In this document: piece after piece, positions 9,986-17,173 of the stretch
How positions within the stretch are numbered: the stretch's first letter is position 1
Layout: each line of letters starts with the position of its first letter
Source: a virus
IMG/VR virus record: IMGVR_UViG_3300048928_000194
Span: 1-34,158 of that record
DNA: 34,158 nt
Strand: one strand, 5' to 3'
Program-made: the position numbers and the translations under genes
Notes under the pieces: generated by a model
Database searches by the model: none
What the model was told of the DNA's origin: nothing
What the model saw: the letters and a program-made list of their open reading frames with translations, nothing else

Positions 9986-10886
9986 CGTTACCCCCGGCGA
10001 TGATGCTGTACCCGGTGCAGTAAGACGCCTGGTGTTTGCCGAGAACAACGTCGCTTTGCGGCTCGCTCAGCTCCACGCGCTGGACACCCTCGACATGCAG
10101 CGCGGCATAAATTGCAGACCGGCGGATATCACGCCCGAGCCGGTGCTGGGCGGTGATATAGGCTTTTAGTTTCTGCTCAGCAGTGGCACGGATGGGCTCC
10201 GCTTCGGGACCAGGGTAAAACCACAGCGTGGCGGCAACCTGATACGGCACAATTAGCGCAGCCTGCACCGTCACGCGGTCGCCCACCGGGCGCACATCCT
10301 CAGCGTTGAGGGCGTTCGCTACCACATCGAGCAGATCAGGGCTTGCCGTGCCGTCGCCAGCGCGGGCTAACACGGTGATAGTCACGCAGGCCGGGGACGG
10401 GCTCAGCACTGAAATATCGGCGACACGTCCGTCGGCGCTGCGGCCGTGGTACTCATAAGCGCCCGCCGGACCCGCCACGCTCAGCCCCTCAAAGGCCTGT
10501 TGCGCCCGCATACGTAAATCGGCGTCAGACTCCATAACCGCCGCCACCGGCGGAATGGCAGTTTCGTCTGCGGGTGTGATCGTCAGTCGCGCGGTATTGG
10601 TGTTCGCAGCGATAACATCGAGGTCAGCCCCGGCAGCACTAGCCAGCGTGACCGCTCTCGCGGCCTCGTTAACACGCTGACGCCAGATAACTTCCCGGTA
10701 GGCATTTTCCTCAAGGAATTTGGTCAGCGGCTCCGATTCGAGCGCCAGCGTGCGGGCGACCGCCTCCTGTTGCTCTGCCGGAAACAACGAGACAAGCGTC
10801 GCCTTGCGCTCAGTCAGAATGCTTTCGTAATCGAGCTGCTCGACCACATCAGGCGCGGGGAGCTGGCTTAAATCAACAATCGGCAT
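9978..10886 (-). CDS. J: Baseplate wedge protein gpJ
   Basis: The 302-aa protein is the same length as P2 gpJ (302 aa). It forms the outer wedge of the baseplate, similar to T4 gp6 and the Baseplate_J family. The N-terminus MPIVDLSQLPAPDVVEQLDYE is a family signature. It lies between W (3-base gap) and I (8-base overlap) in the V-W-J-I-H-G operon. Confidence 0.95.
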
Positions 10887-10889
10887 GGG

Positions 10890-11237
10890 TTAGCTCACAG
10901 GGATGGTTAACGAAAGGGGTTCGCCGGTGGTGGCAATCTCGCCGGTCAGGCTGACCACCATACGGCCATCAGGCAGACGCTCGGTCGTTACCGCGCTCAG
11001 GGTGATACGCGGCTCCCACTTCAGCACGGCAAAATAGCAGGCCACCTTAATTTGCAGCTCAAGCGCCGGGGTCTGGGGCTGGTCAATCAGGGAGGACAAC
11101 AGCGAGCCGTAATCACGGCGCATCACCCGCGAGCCTACAGGCGTGCGCAGGATATCGCTGAGGCTCTGGCTGATGTGTTCCGCATCCGTCAGCGCCCTGC
11201 CGGTGCTGCGGCTCATACCGATATAACGCGCGGTCAT
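10890..11237 (-). CDS. W: Baseplate wedge protein gpW (gp25-like)
   Basis: The 115-aa homologue of P2 gpW belongs to the T4 gp25 lysozyme-like fold family that links sheath and baseplate wedge. The motif RTPVGSRVMRRDYGS is diagnostic. Its start overlaps the stop of V by four bases. Confidence 0.95.
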   Translation of the reverse strand: MTARYIGMSRSTGRALTDAEHISQSLSDILRTPVGSRVMRRDYGSLLSSLIDQPQTPALELQIKVACYFAVLKWEPRITLSAVTTERLPDGRMVVSLTGEIATTGEPLSLTIPVS

Positions 11238-11869
11238 AGTGGCGCTCCAGTTGTTCCGCCGCTGTCGCCGGGGTGCTTATGGGTGTGCAGTGCCTTGCCG
11301 TTAGAGGAGAGCGCGCCGCCGGTGTGCTCGATGTTGCCGCGAAGGGTGCCGCCCTGCTGAACTTCCAGCGAGCCGGTGATCAGCCTCCTGGTACAGACCA
11401 CTTCCGGCGTATCGAGCGTGATGCGCGAGGACGCTTTAACGGTCACCATCGGCACCGTCGCGGTAAGGGATTCAGAGGCGGTTACCGTGGCGGTTTTGAT
11501 GCCGCTGACGGTCAGGGCGCTGGTTCTGGGTTCGTACTCAATTTCCGCGCCATCGGGGAACGTTACATGCCACGCATCGGCTGAGGCAGACGGAGCGGGG
11601 TTGCCGTCGGAAAAAATGCCCGGCAGCACAAAAGCGGTATCAAGCTCGCCGCCCACGGCCAGAATCAGCACCTGCTCGCCGATGGAGGGTGCCCACCATG
11701 TGCGGGCGCGACCGGCGCGCTGCGTCAGCCACTGGAGCCAGTCGGTAACGATGCCGCCGGTCTGCACACGGCAGCGCCCGGTACTGAGATCGGTTTCGAC
11801 CACAATGCCGGTGCGTACCATGTTGCGGAGTGCGCGGGCAAGTTCATTGATGTTTGCTGGTATGTTCAT
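11234..11869 (-). CDS. V: Baseplate spike protein gpV
   Basis: The 211-aa protein is the same size as P2 gpV, the trimeric membrane-piercing spike at the tail tip. The N-terminal OB domain is followed by a beta-helical stretch rich in Thr/Val (about residues 110-170). The C-terminus contains HTHKHPGD, the His-rich segment that binds the metal ion in the spike apex. The start was chosen at MNIPANINELARALRN. It heads the V-to-G late operon. A decayed copy of its 5' part lies further upstream (12065-12210). Confidence 0.95.
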   Translation of the reverse strand: MNIPANINELARALRNMVRTGIVVETDLSTGRCRVQTGGIVTDWLQWLTQRAGRARTWWAPSIGEQVLILAVGGELDTAFVLPGIFSDGNPAPSASADAWHVTFPDGAEIEYEPRTSALTVSGIKTATVTASESLTATVPMVTVKASSRITLDTPEVVCTRRLITGSLEVQQGGTLRGNIEHTGGALSSNGKALHTHKHPGDSGGTTGAPL

Positions 11870-11880
11870 ACGACAAAGAA

Positions 11881-11904
11881 TGCCGCCGGGATAATCCGGC
11901 GGCA
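11881..11904 (-). other. Perfect GC-rich hairpin just upstream of V
   Basis: A nine-base inverted repeat (TGCCGCCGG / CCGGCGGCA) with a six-base loop lies only 11 bases before the V start codon. On the minus strand it is followed by a T-rich tract (TTCTTTG). It could be a terminator for transcription from the S side, or a 5'-leader structure of V mRNA. Its function is unknown. Confidence 0.55.
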
Positions 11905-12348
11905 ATCAACGTCAGTTATGTCAGGAATGGCACAGCTTTAAACTATCTGCTAAATAAACACTCCATTGTTAAAGCTTTATGCCATGCATCCAGCAAGAGG
12001 CTTTGATTAGAAAATGACTAGGTAGCGCTAGACTATATCGGGCTCTTAGTTAATGGCCTGAATGCAGACAAGCTCGCCGATGGGGGGACACCATATGCGA
12101 ACGAACGCCATTGTCGCGCAGGGTCAGTTAGTGGAGCCTGTCTCTGGCAATGCCCCAGCCTGCACTAGGTATCGCCCAGCTCTGGGATCGGTTTCGACCA
12201 CAATGCTAGTGCATAAAAAATCACATTCAGTACACCGAATTTTATTGAGTTAAATTTTAGTGGAGCCATAATGCTGTTCATATGAAGCGAAAAAATCCAT
12301 TAAGTTTTTTTGGATTCGACACAGCAATGCATTAATGAGGACATATAA
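11905..12348. other. Gap between V and the cargo membrane gene
   Basis: This 444-base stretch holds a decayed V fragment (12065-12210) and, near its right end, the promoter region of the plus-strand cargo gene, including an AT-rich tract at about 12210-12330 and the GAGG ribosome site. A late promoter for V should lie in its left part; TGT at about 11935 is followed by ACA too closely (10 rather than 12 bases) for a confident call. Confidence 0.5.
12065..12210 (-). pseudogene. Decayed 5' fragment of a gene V copy
   Basis: This stretch aligns with 11670-11812 inside gene V. Shared blocks include AGCTCGCCGATGG-like and CACCAT.TGCG segments and an exact 21-base match (12186-12206 equals 11788-11808). 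Frame-disrupting differences make it non-coding. It appears to be a relic of another phage's V gene, left where the cargo gene joined the genome. Confidence 0.8.
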
Positions 12349-13425
12349 ATGTCTATAAAGCAATTTTTTGATACACGTGATATAAAAGATAATCTTAATC
12401 GGTACGTTCTTGCCATGCATGAAATGCCAACTAATAACAATTTTGATAAGGAACGGAACTCCAAATTACTCAACATGCTGGGTCATTTTATAAGAGAACC
12501 AACATACTGGGATGAAAGAACACAATCCAGCATAGAATCTATAGGCGAAAGTTTTAGAGAACACGTTGCGTCTCTCACTATTACACGAGACGCTTTAAAT
12601 CTAACTTTTGCATTATCTTTGCGTTTTGTTTTAGAAGCTTCTTTGTTCGGTCAGTCCCAAGATAGCACACTACCTTTCAAAGTAATGCAGGACTTTGCTG
12701 AATATAATATTCATCATTTTGATGAACTGAGTCGAAGTCAGATTAGGTACGCAATTTATGAAATGCCAATAAACGTTGTTCGTGCATTTATAGCTAACGA
12801 TGAAGTTAATAGCTACGTACAATTTATTGATGCATTGCAAAAAGCTAAAGCCCTACAAGAGGTTTGGATTGCTGAACTTGAAGAGAAGAAAAAACGAGTA
12901 GAAGAGCTGAATGAAACACTCACAAAACAAGAGTCAGCATTCAATTTTGTTGGTTTGTATGCAGGTTTTGCAAAATTAGGAAGAATTAAGGCTAAAGAGC
13001 TACACTGGTCAAGGTTAGCTATGTTCGCGTTAGGCGCTTTGATGCCAGCACCACTGATTTATGAGATTATTTATGGTGGTAATTTAATTAATCCTGACGT
13101 AGGCGTTAATGGTTTAATTAAAATAATACCCATTGCATCAATAACACTCATCCTCATATATTATTTCAGGGTTGCGCTCGGCAATTACAATTCAGTAAGG
13201 GCGCAGGTGATGCAAATTGAACTAAGAAAAAGCTTATGTAGATTCATTCAAAGTTACGCCGACTACGCAAAAGAATTACCTAGAGAAAACACAGCATTGC
13301 TTTCAAAATTTGAAGATGTCATTTTCTCTAACATCATGACATCTGAAGAAAAAACCCCATCTACATTTGATGGGATAGAGCAGTTAGCCTCACTTCTTTC
13401 ATCTATTAAAGGTGGCAAGAATTAA
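12349..13425 (+). CDS. Unrecognised two-TM coiled-coil protein, lysogenic cargo between S and V
   Basis: I do not recognise this 358-aa protein. The N-terminal 160 residues are helical and soluble. A coiled coil rich in Lys/Glu follows (about 162-196, AELEEKKKRVEELNETL). Two membrane helices come next, at about 222-242 (LAMFALGALMPAPLIYEIIY) and 256-277 (IIPIASITLILIYYF), and then about 80 soluble residues. A GAGG ribosome site lies nine bases before the start, and its own terminator follows. It is AT-rich and opposite in direction to the late genes, so it is probably expressed in the lysogen. A membrane-anchored exclusion or defence protein is possible, but no motif proves it. Confidence 0.85.
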   Translation: MSIKQFFDTRDIKDNLNRYVLAMHEMPTNNNFDKERNSKLLNMLGHFIREPTYWDERTQSSIESIGESFREHVASLTITRDALNLTFALSLRFVLEASLFGQSQDSTLPFKVMQDFAEYNIHHFDELSRSQIRYAIYEMPINVVRAFIANDEVNSYVQFIDALQKAKALQEVWIAELEEKKKRVEELNETLTKQESAFNFVGLYAGFAKLGRIKAKELHWSRLAMFALGALMPAPLIYEIIYGGNLINPDVGVNGLIKIIPIASITLILIYYFRVALGNYNSVRAQVMQIELRKSLCRFIQSYADYAKELPRENTALLSKFEDVIFSNIMTSEEKTPSTFDGIEQLASLLSSIKGGKN

Positions 13426-13433
13426 AAATTACA

Positions 13434-13466
13434 GATTCAAGGATGTAACAAATCCTTGAATCATTT
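13434..13466 (+). terminator. Convergent terminator between the cargo gene and S
   Basis: An 11-bp perfect stem (GATTCAAGGAT / ATCCTTGAATC) with loop GTAACAA is followed by ATTTTG. It overlaps the S stop codon and lies nine bases after the cargo gene stop, so it can serve both convergent genes. Confidence 0.75.
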
Positions 13467-13916
13467 TGCATCCTTAAGTGATTTAATAATAACATCTTCT
13501 ACAATTCCTTTATCTTCATTCGAGAACCCAAGTAACTGACGCATCGGGTACTGAACCTCGATACTTTTAGGACTCGCTTTATCCTTTAATCCTAACTGGT
13601 GAATTCTGGCGATACGTTGCACTTTGCCAGTAAATTCCACCACCGCTGCACTGTCGTTGCCGCTGGCCTTCAGGTAACGCGCGTTACATAGTTTCGCAAA
13701 CATCGCGCGTTTAACCTGGCCTTTCTTGTCCCTGATGCGCTGGGGTTTGCGCGGGGCATATGCGGTGCCGTCCGGCGCTTTCTGCGATTTAATGCGCTGC
13801 TGCTGACTCTGGCGCAGCCTCTTCGCAATATCCACAGCCAGACGGCGACGAGCAGCGGGTGACATCGCATCGAGCAGACCTTTCAGCTTCTCCTCGAACG
13901 GCTTAAATTCACTCAT
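13461..13916 (-). CDS. S: Tail completion protein gpS
   Basis: The 151-aa homologue of P2 gpS (150 aa) is needed to finish the tail or join it to the head. The N-terminal helix-rich part, with MSPAARRRLAVDIAKRLRQSQQQRI, is conserved. The last 45-50 codons are strikingly AT-rich compared with the GC-rich first two thirds, marking a recombination joint inside the gene at about 13620-13640. The start overlaps the end of R by eight bases. Confidence 0.93.
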   Translation of the reverse strand: MSEFKPFEEKLKGLLDAMSPAARRRLAVDIAKRLRQSQQQRIKSQKAPDGTAYAPRKPQRIRDKKGQVKRAMFAKLCNARYLKASGNDSAAVVEFTGKVQRIARIHQLGLKDKASPKSIEVQYPMRQLLGFSNEDKGIVEDVIIKSLKDAK

Positions 13917-14376
13917 CCCACTTACTCACCAGCTCGCCGTGCACATAAAGCTCGACCGGGCGTGTCACCGGCTCCGGTGGCGGCGGTTCGGGGATGTTCT
14001 CCACATGCAGCGCCGCGCCCACCTCCCTGACCAGCGTGCGCTCGGTCATTAACAGGCTGATGCTGATATCGAAACTGCTGTCGTTGTTGATATCCGCCTC
14101 AAAGGTAAAGCCCTTTTTCTGCCCGGTGTCGGTGCTGAGAATATCCGGCTGATGCTCGCGCAGCCACGCCAGCACCGGCACGAGGATCAGGTCAAAATCG
14201 CCGGTAAAATCGGTCACCACCACATTCAGGCTGTACTGCTTTTCGAAGGATAACGAGCTCGCCAGCGTGGCGGCGATATTGCCGCCGTCCACATACAGGC
14301 GCAGCATTTCCGGGTTTGTTGCCAGCACCGGCACGGCATCAGCCAGGGCTTTTCGCAGGCTCTCGGGTTTCAGCAT
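13909..14376 (-). CDS. R: Tail completion protein gpR
   Basis: The 155-aa protein equals P2 gpR in length. It works with gpS at the head-tail connection end of the tail. The start MLKPESLRKALADAVP is preferred over an earlier in-frame codon because it matches the family. The Pro-rich segment PEPPPPEP lies near the C-terminus. It begins inside the end of lysC. Confidence 0.93.
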   Translation of the reverse strand: MLKPESLRKALADAVPVLATNPEMLRLYVDGGNIAATLASSLSFEKQYSLNVVVTDFTGDFDLILVPVLAWLREHQPDILSTDTGQKKGFTFEADINNDSSFDISISLLMTERTLVREVGAALHVENIPEPPPPEPVTRPVELYVHGELVSKWDE

Positions 14377-14629
14377 CAGTTTCGTCCTGGCAGTGTTTGA
14401 TGGTTTCGACCTGGAGCGCGCAGTTTTCCAGCGCGCGCTCAAGGTTGCGTATGTCAGCGCTTAAGTCGCCGTTGGTCTGCGGATCACTTCCCGGCATCGG
14501 GCAGAGGCTGACCTTCGGGCAGGCGCTGTAAACAGTCACCGGCACTGGCGCAGGCGGCGCGGTGGTGCAACCGGCGCACAGCATCAGGCAGGTCAGCGCT
14601 GTACCAGCGGCGAAAGGCGTCATTTTCAC
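14339..14629 (-). CDS. lysC: Outer-membrane spanin subunit LysC (o-spanin lipoprotein)
   Basis: This 96-aa lipoprotein has signal sequence MKMTPFAAGTALTCLMLCAG cleaved before Cys21. It then has a Pro-rich stretch (TTAPPAPVPV) and a helical tail. It pairs with LysB to fuse inner and outer membranes as the last step of lysis. The gene starts inside lysB in another frame and runs past its end, the embedded/overlapping o-spanin arrangement typical of P2 and lambda. Position -3 of the lipobox is Cys rather than Leu, a mild oddity. Confidence 0.9.
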   Translation of the reverse strand: MKMTPFAAGTALTCLMLCAGCTTAPPAPVPVTVYSACPKVSLCPMPGSDPQTNGDLSADIRNLERALENCALQVETIKHCQDETDAETREPAKSPG

Positions 14630-14897
14630 TGAGTAACCTCGTTATGGTCTGCTCACGGCGGGCTTCCCGCGCGCTGGCAGCGTCAAGCTTCTGGCGCAAA
14701 TCCACCTGCGCCCGTTCGTTTTTGTCCGCCCGGTCATGGGCGACACTGAGCTGAACTTTCAGCATCCCGATTGTATTTTTTTGCTCGCCGGCAACCCGGT
14801 TTGCGCGCTCGAACGACCCGCGCAGCGTGTTGTTTTCCTGGCGCATCCACAGCAACCCGGTCACAGCCAGAACCAGCAAAATAATCAGTGTCTTCAT
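14484..14897 (-). CDS. lysB: Inner-membrane spanin subunit LysB (i-spanin)
   Basis: The 137-aa protein has an N-terminal membrane anchor (MKTLIILLVLAVTGLLWM) and a long periplasmic helix rich in Arg, Glu, Asp and Ala, the standard i-spanin design. It is equivalent to P2 LysB (141 aa). Its start overlaps the endolysin stop by four bases, and lysC begins within it in a different frame. Confidence 0.92.
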   Translation of the reverse strand: MKTLIILLVLAVTGLLWMRQENNTLRGSFERANRVAGEQKNTIGMLKVQLSVAHDRADKNERAQVDLRQKLDAASAREARREQTITRLLSENDAFRRWYSADLPDAVRRLHHRAACASAGDCLQRLPEGQPLPDAGK

Positions 14898-15403
14898 TGC
14901 GCCCCCTTCCGGCAGTATTCGCGCTCGCGCTGTCGCCGGTTTTCGAGGCCGGTGCTTTTCACGCCCCTGACATAGACCCAGCGCGGGAGCTGGTCACATG
15001 CCTGTTTCCATTTTTTCTCGTTGAGGAAATACACCAGCGTTGACCGGCACGCTGCACCGGTGCCGACGTTAAAGGCGAAACTGACCACGGCGTCATAAAC
15101 GTGCTGAGGCATATCGACCGGCGCGCAGACCGCGAGACGCCGCTCGGTGCCGAGCACATCCGCAACAAGGTTTGTCGCCGCCTCCCGTTCGGTAATGTCA
15201 CGCACAGGCGTGACCCCGGCAGTGTGACCGATGCCTGACGTCCACACCCCGGCGCTGCACTGGTAGGGGCGCAGGCGACACCCCTCAAGGTCAGCCAGCA
15301 GGGCGAGACCGTCCTGCGAGGTGTGAAGCAGACGAAAATCAGGCACCAGTACCGCCAGCAACAGCACGGCGGCCACACTGCAACGCTTAACGACTGATGA
15401 CAT
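14894..15403 (-). CDS. K: Endolysin gpK, GH24 muramidase, probably SAR type
   Basis: This 169-aa lysozyme-family endolysin starts MSSVVKRCSVAAVLLLAVLV. A weakly hydrophobic N-terminal segment (about 9-21) without a clear cleavage site suggests a signal-anchor-release enzyme exported by Sec and activated when the membrane is depolarised. Catalytic spacing is Glu40-8 aa-Cys49-5 aa-Thr55; the middle residue is Asp in most members and Cys in some. It overlaps the holin gene at its start. This type fits phage 186 better than the cytoplasmic endolysin of P2. Confidence 0.9.
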   Translation of the reverse strand: MSSVVKRCSVAAVLLLAVLVPDFRLLHTSQDGLALLADLEGCRLRPYQCSAGVWTSGIGHTAGVTPVRDITEREAATNLVADVLGTERRLAVCAPVDMPQHVYDAVVSFAFNVGTGAACRSTLVYFLNEKKWKQACDQLPRWVYVRGVKSTGLENRRQREREYCRKGAQ

Positions 15404-15608
15404 TACCGATCTCCTTACCGCCGAGAGTGCGTTGTCCGAGCTGAGCCAGAAGGACATAACTTTTCCGGCGGTAATACCAGTTAACACCTACCGTCAGCGC
15501 CACCCCGATCACACCGGCGTAAGCCGCAAAATCCTGCGGGGTGACCGCGCCAAACGCTGCCAGTGCGGCACTCAGCCAGTAGGCGATAAAAGAGGTGATG
15601 CGTTCCAT
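15387..15608 (-). CDS. Holin (HP1/186-type, pinholin-like)
   Basis: A 73-aa small membrane protein with two hydrophobic segments: residues about 5-20 (FIAYWLSAALAAFGAV) and 26-42 (YAGVIGVALTVGVNWYY). They are followed by basic RRK and a polar tail. It makes the membrane lesion that times lysis and frees or activates the endolysin. It resembles the HP1-type holin family and not P2 Y (93 aa). The ATG start at MERITSF is preferred; an in-frame GTG four codons upstream is an alternative. Being next to a SAR-type endolysin, it could act as a pinholin. Confidence 0.85.
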   Translation of the reverse strand: MERITSFIAYWLSAALAAFGAVTPQDFAAYAGVIGVALTVGVNWYYRRKSYVLLAQLGQRTLGGKEIGNVISR

Positions 15609-15610
15609 AG

Positions 15611-15814
15611 TCAGTCCCACAGGTTGACGGCCTCCGCGACAGGTGAAGTGTGAATGTCCGGCAGCTCGACGGGTGTGCCGTGCGGCAGCACAGCCCCGAA
15701 CTCTGCCAGACCCGGATTAACCGCGAGGACGGTCTCGACAATGCCCGCCGTGCGCCCGTAATACCGGGCGCAGATAACGTCGAGCGTGTCGCCCTGATGC
15801 GCGATGGCTTTCAT
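15611..15814 (-). CDS. X: Tail protein gpX (LysM-like)
   Basis: The 67-aa protein is the same length as P2 gpX. The sequence MKAIAHQGDTLDVICARYYGR is a LysM-type fold start found in tail proteins that join tube and baseplate. The start shares one base with the stop of L. Confidence 0.94.
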   Translation of the reverse strand: MKAIAHQGDTLDVICARYYGRTAGIVETVLAVNPGLAEFGAVLPHGTPVELPDIHTSPVAEAVNLWD

Positions 15815-16317
15815 CAGATCTGCCCCACGATGCAGCGGGGTTTGTCCTGGATGCGTGCCACTGACCAGCGCATATCCCGCCACAGCTCATCGACCGTGGT
15901 GTCGATGCTGTCGGCTTTCTTGTCACCACGGGCGCTCGCATCCACGCCGCGATAACGCTCGTACAGCGTGGCGGTTGCCATCGCACACACGGCGCGCTCG
16001 TAATAAAAAACGCGAACGCTTTCACCGTCGAGCGAGTCCGACGGCACATCCGCGAGGCGGGCAAACCCGGCCTTAATCTGGCTTTCGCGCCAGTCGTAAA
16101 GCTCCGCGTTGGTCTCGGCGATGCCGGTTTTGATGGCATTGCGCAGCCGTGCCGGGGCGATGGTCTGCTCAAGGCGCATCAGTTCGCGCACGCGCTTCGG
16201 GTCGATGGCGGGAAAGAAAAAGGTGTTTTCAATCACCGGCTCGCTGTCCGCGTTCGGCGGGATAACAACTGTCCTGCCCGGCTGCGGTACATCGTTTTTA
16301 ATAATCAGCGTCGTCAT
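15814..16317 (-). CDS. L: Head completion protein gpL
   Basis: A 167-aa homologue of P2 gpL (169 aa), which closes the filled head by binding the portal after DNA packaging. Conserved RL..A...A...N.EL..WR is visible at about residues 59-76. A GAGG ribosome site lies upstream. A 94-base gap separates it from M. Confidence 0.93.
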   Translation of the reverse strand: MTTLIIKNDVPQPGRTVVIPPNADSEPVIENTFFFPAIDPKRVRELMRLEQTIAPARLRNAIKTGIAETNAELYDWRESQIKAGFARLADVPSDSLDGESVRVFYYERAVCAMATATLYERYRGVDASARGDKKADSIDTTVDELWRDMRWSVARIQDKPRCIVGQI

Positions 16318-16411
16318 GACAACCTCAGAAAGGGTGGGCGGTGGACGCCGGTCGCAGAGAAGGAAAATCCCTCATTGACCGGCGTGCCGCCCTGGCGCGG
16401 GGCGCATTCTT

Positions 16412-17170
16412 TTAACCGGTGACCTTGCGCGGGCGACCCCGCCCACGCTTCACCGGCGTCGTTGTTTTTTTCGCTTGTGCAGCTTTCGCGGGCGCTTTCG
16501 GCGCGGGCTTTGCGGCGGCGGGCTTCGGATTCAGTTCCCGCGTGAGGCGCTCAATGTCTTTCCTCACTCCGGCATTGCGGTCGAGCTGTACGGCGCGCTG
16601 CAAATGGGTCATCGCGTCATTAAGCTGACCCGCATCACGCAGCGTCAGGCCGGTGACTTTATGCAGGCGCGCACGCACCTCATCAGGCATATCCGACTGC
16701 GCCGTCAGGCTGAGGGTCTCCAGCAGGATCGCAGCACTCACCGGCTGACCGGCATCGCGGGCACGCAGTGCGGCGAGCGCCACCTCTTCGGCCAGCATGT
16801 AAGGCACGGTGCGGGCGTGTTTTTCCGGCATCGACAGGCTGTAGCGCAGGGCGTAGCGGGCAATTTCCAGTGCACCGGGAAGATCACCGGCATCGAGACG
16901 CCACAGCATCACCGTCACCAGAATGTCATCCTGCGCACCGGTGCCGTTTTCCAGCACGGCAGTTACCCACGGCAGATAAAACGGCAGCAGGTCGCGCTTT
17001 TTCTCTGCCTTGAGCTCTTTCGAGTGGATTTCTTTCAGCGTTCTGCGGTCTGCGGCCAGCTTGACGAGCATCTGCTCGTAAGGCGTGGCATGACGCAGCG
17101 GGGCGTTATCCCGCTGCGCGGCCTGGATGGCCGAGACCCGCATCGCATGGCGCTGCGCCGGGGTCGTCAT
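16412..17170 (-). CDS. M: Terminase small/endonuclease subunit gpM
   Basis: The 252-aa homologue of P2 gpM (247 aa) works with the large subunit P to recognise cos and cut covalently closed circles. The N-terminal region TPAQRHAMRVSAIQAAQ is family-typical. The C-terminus is an Ala/Lys/Pro-rich tail ending RGRGRPRK, an AT-hook-like DNA-binding motif that could help hold cos DNA. Confidence 0.94.
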   Translation of the reverse strand: MTTPAQRHAMRVSAIQAAQRDNAPLRHATPYEQMLVKLAADRRTLKEIHSKELKAEKKRDLLPFYLPWVTAVLENGTGAQDDILVTVMLWRLDAGDLPGALEIARYALRYSLSMPEKHARTVPYMLAEEVALAALRARDAGQPVSAAILLETLSLTAQSDMPDEVRARLHKVTGLTLRDAGQLNDAMTHLQRAVQLDRNAGVRKDIERLTRELNPKPAAAKPAPKAPAKAAQAKKTTTPVKRGRGRPRKVTG

Positions 17171-17173
17171 TGT

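Noticed and set aside
12062-12253. 63-aa plus-strand frame upstream of the cargo membrane gene
   Set aside because: The DNA is a decayed copy of part of gene V on the other strand, so the open frame is accidental.
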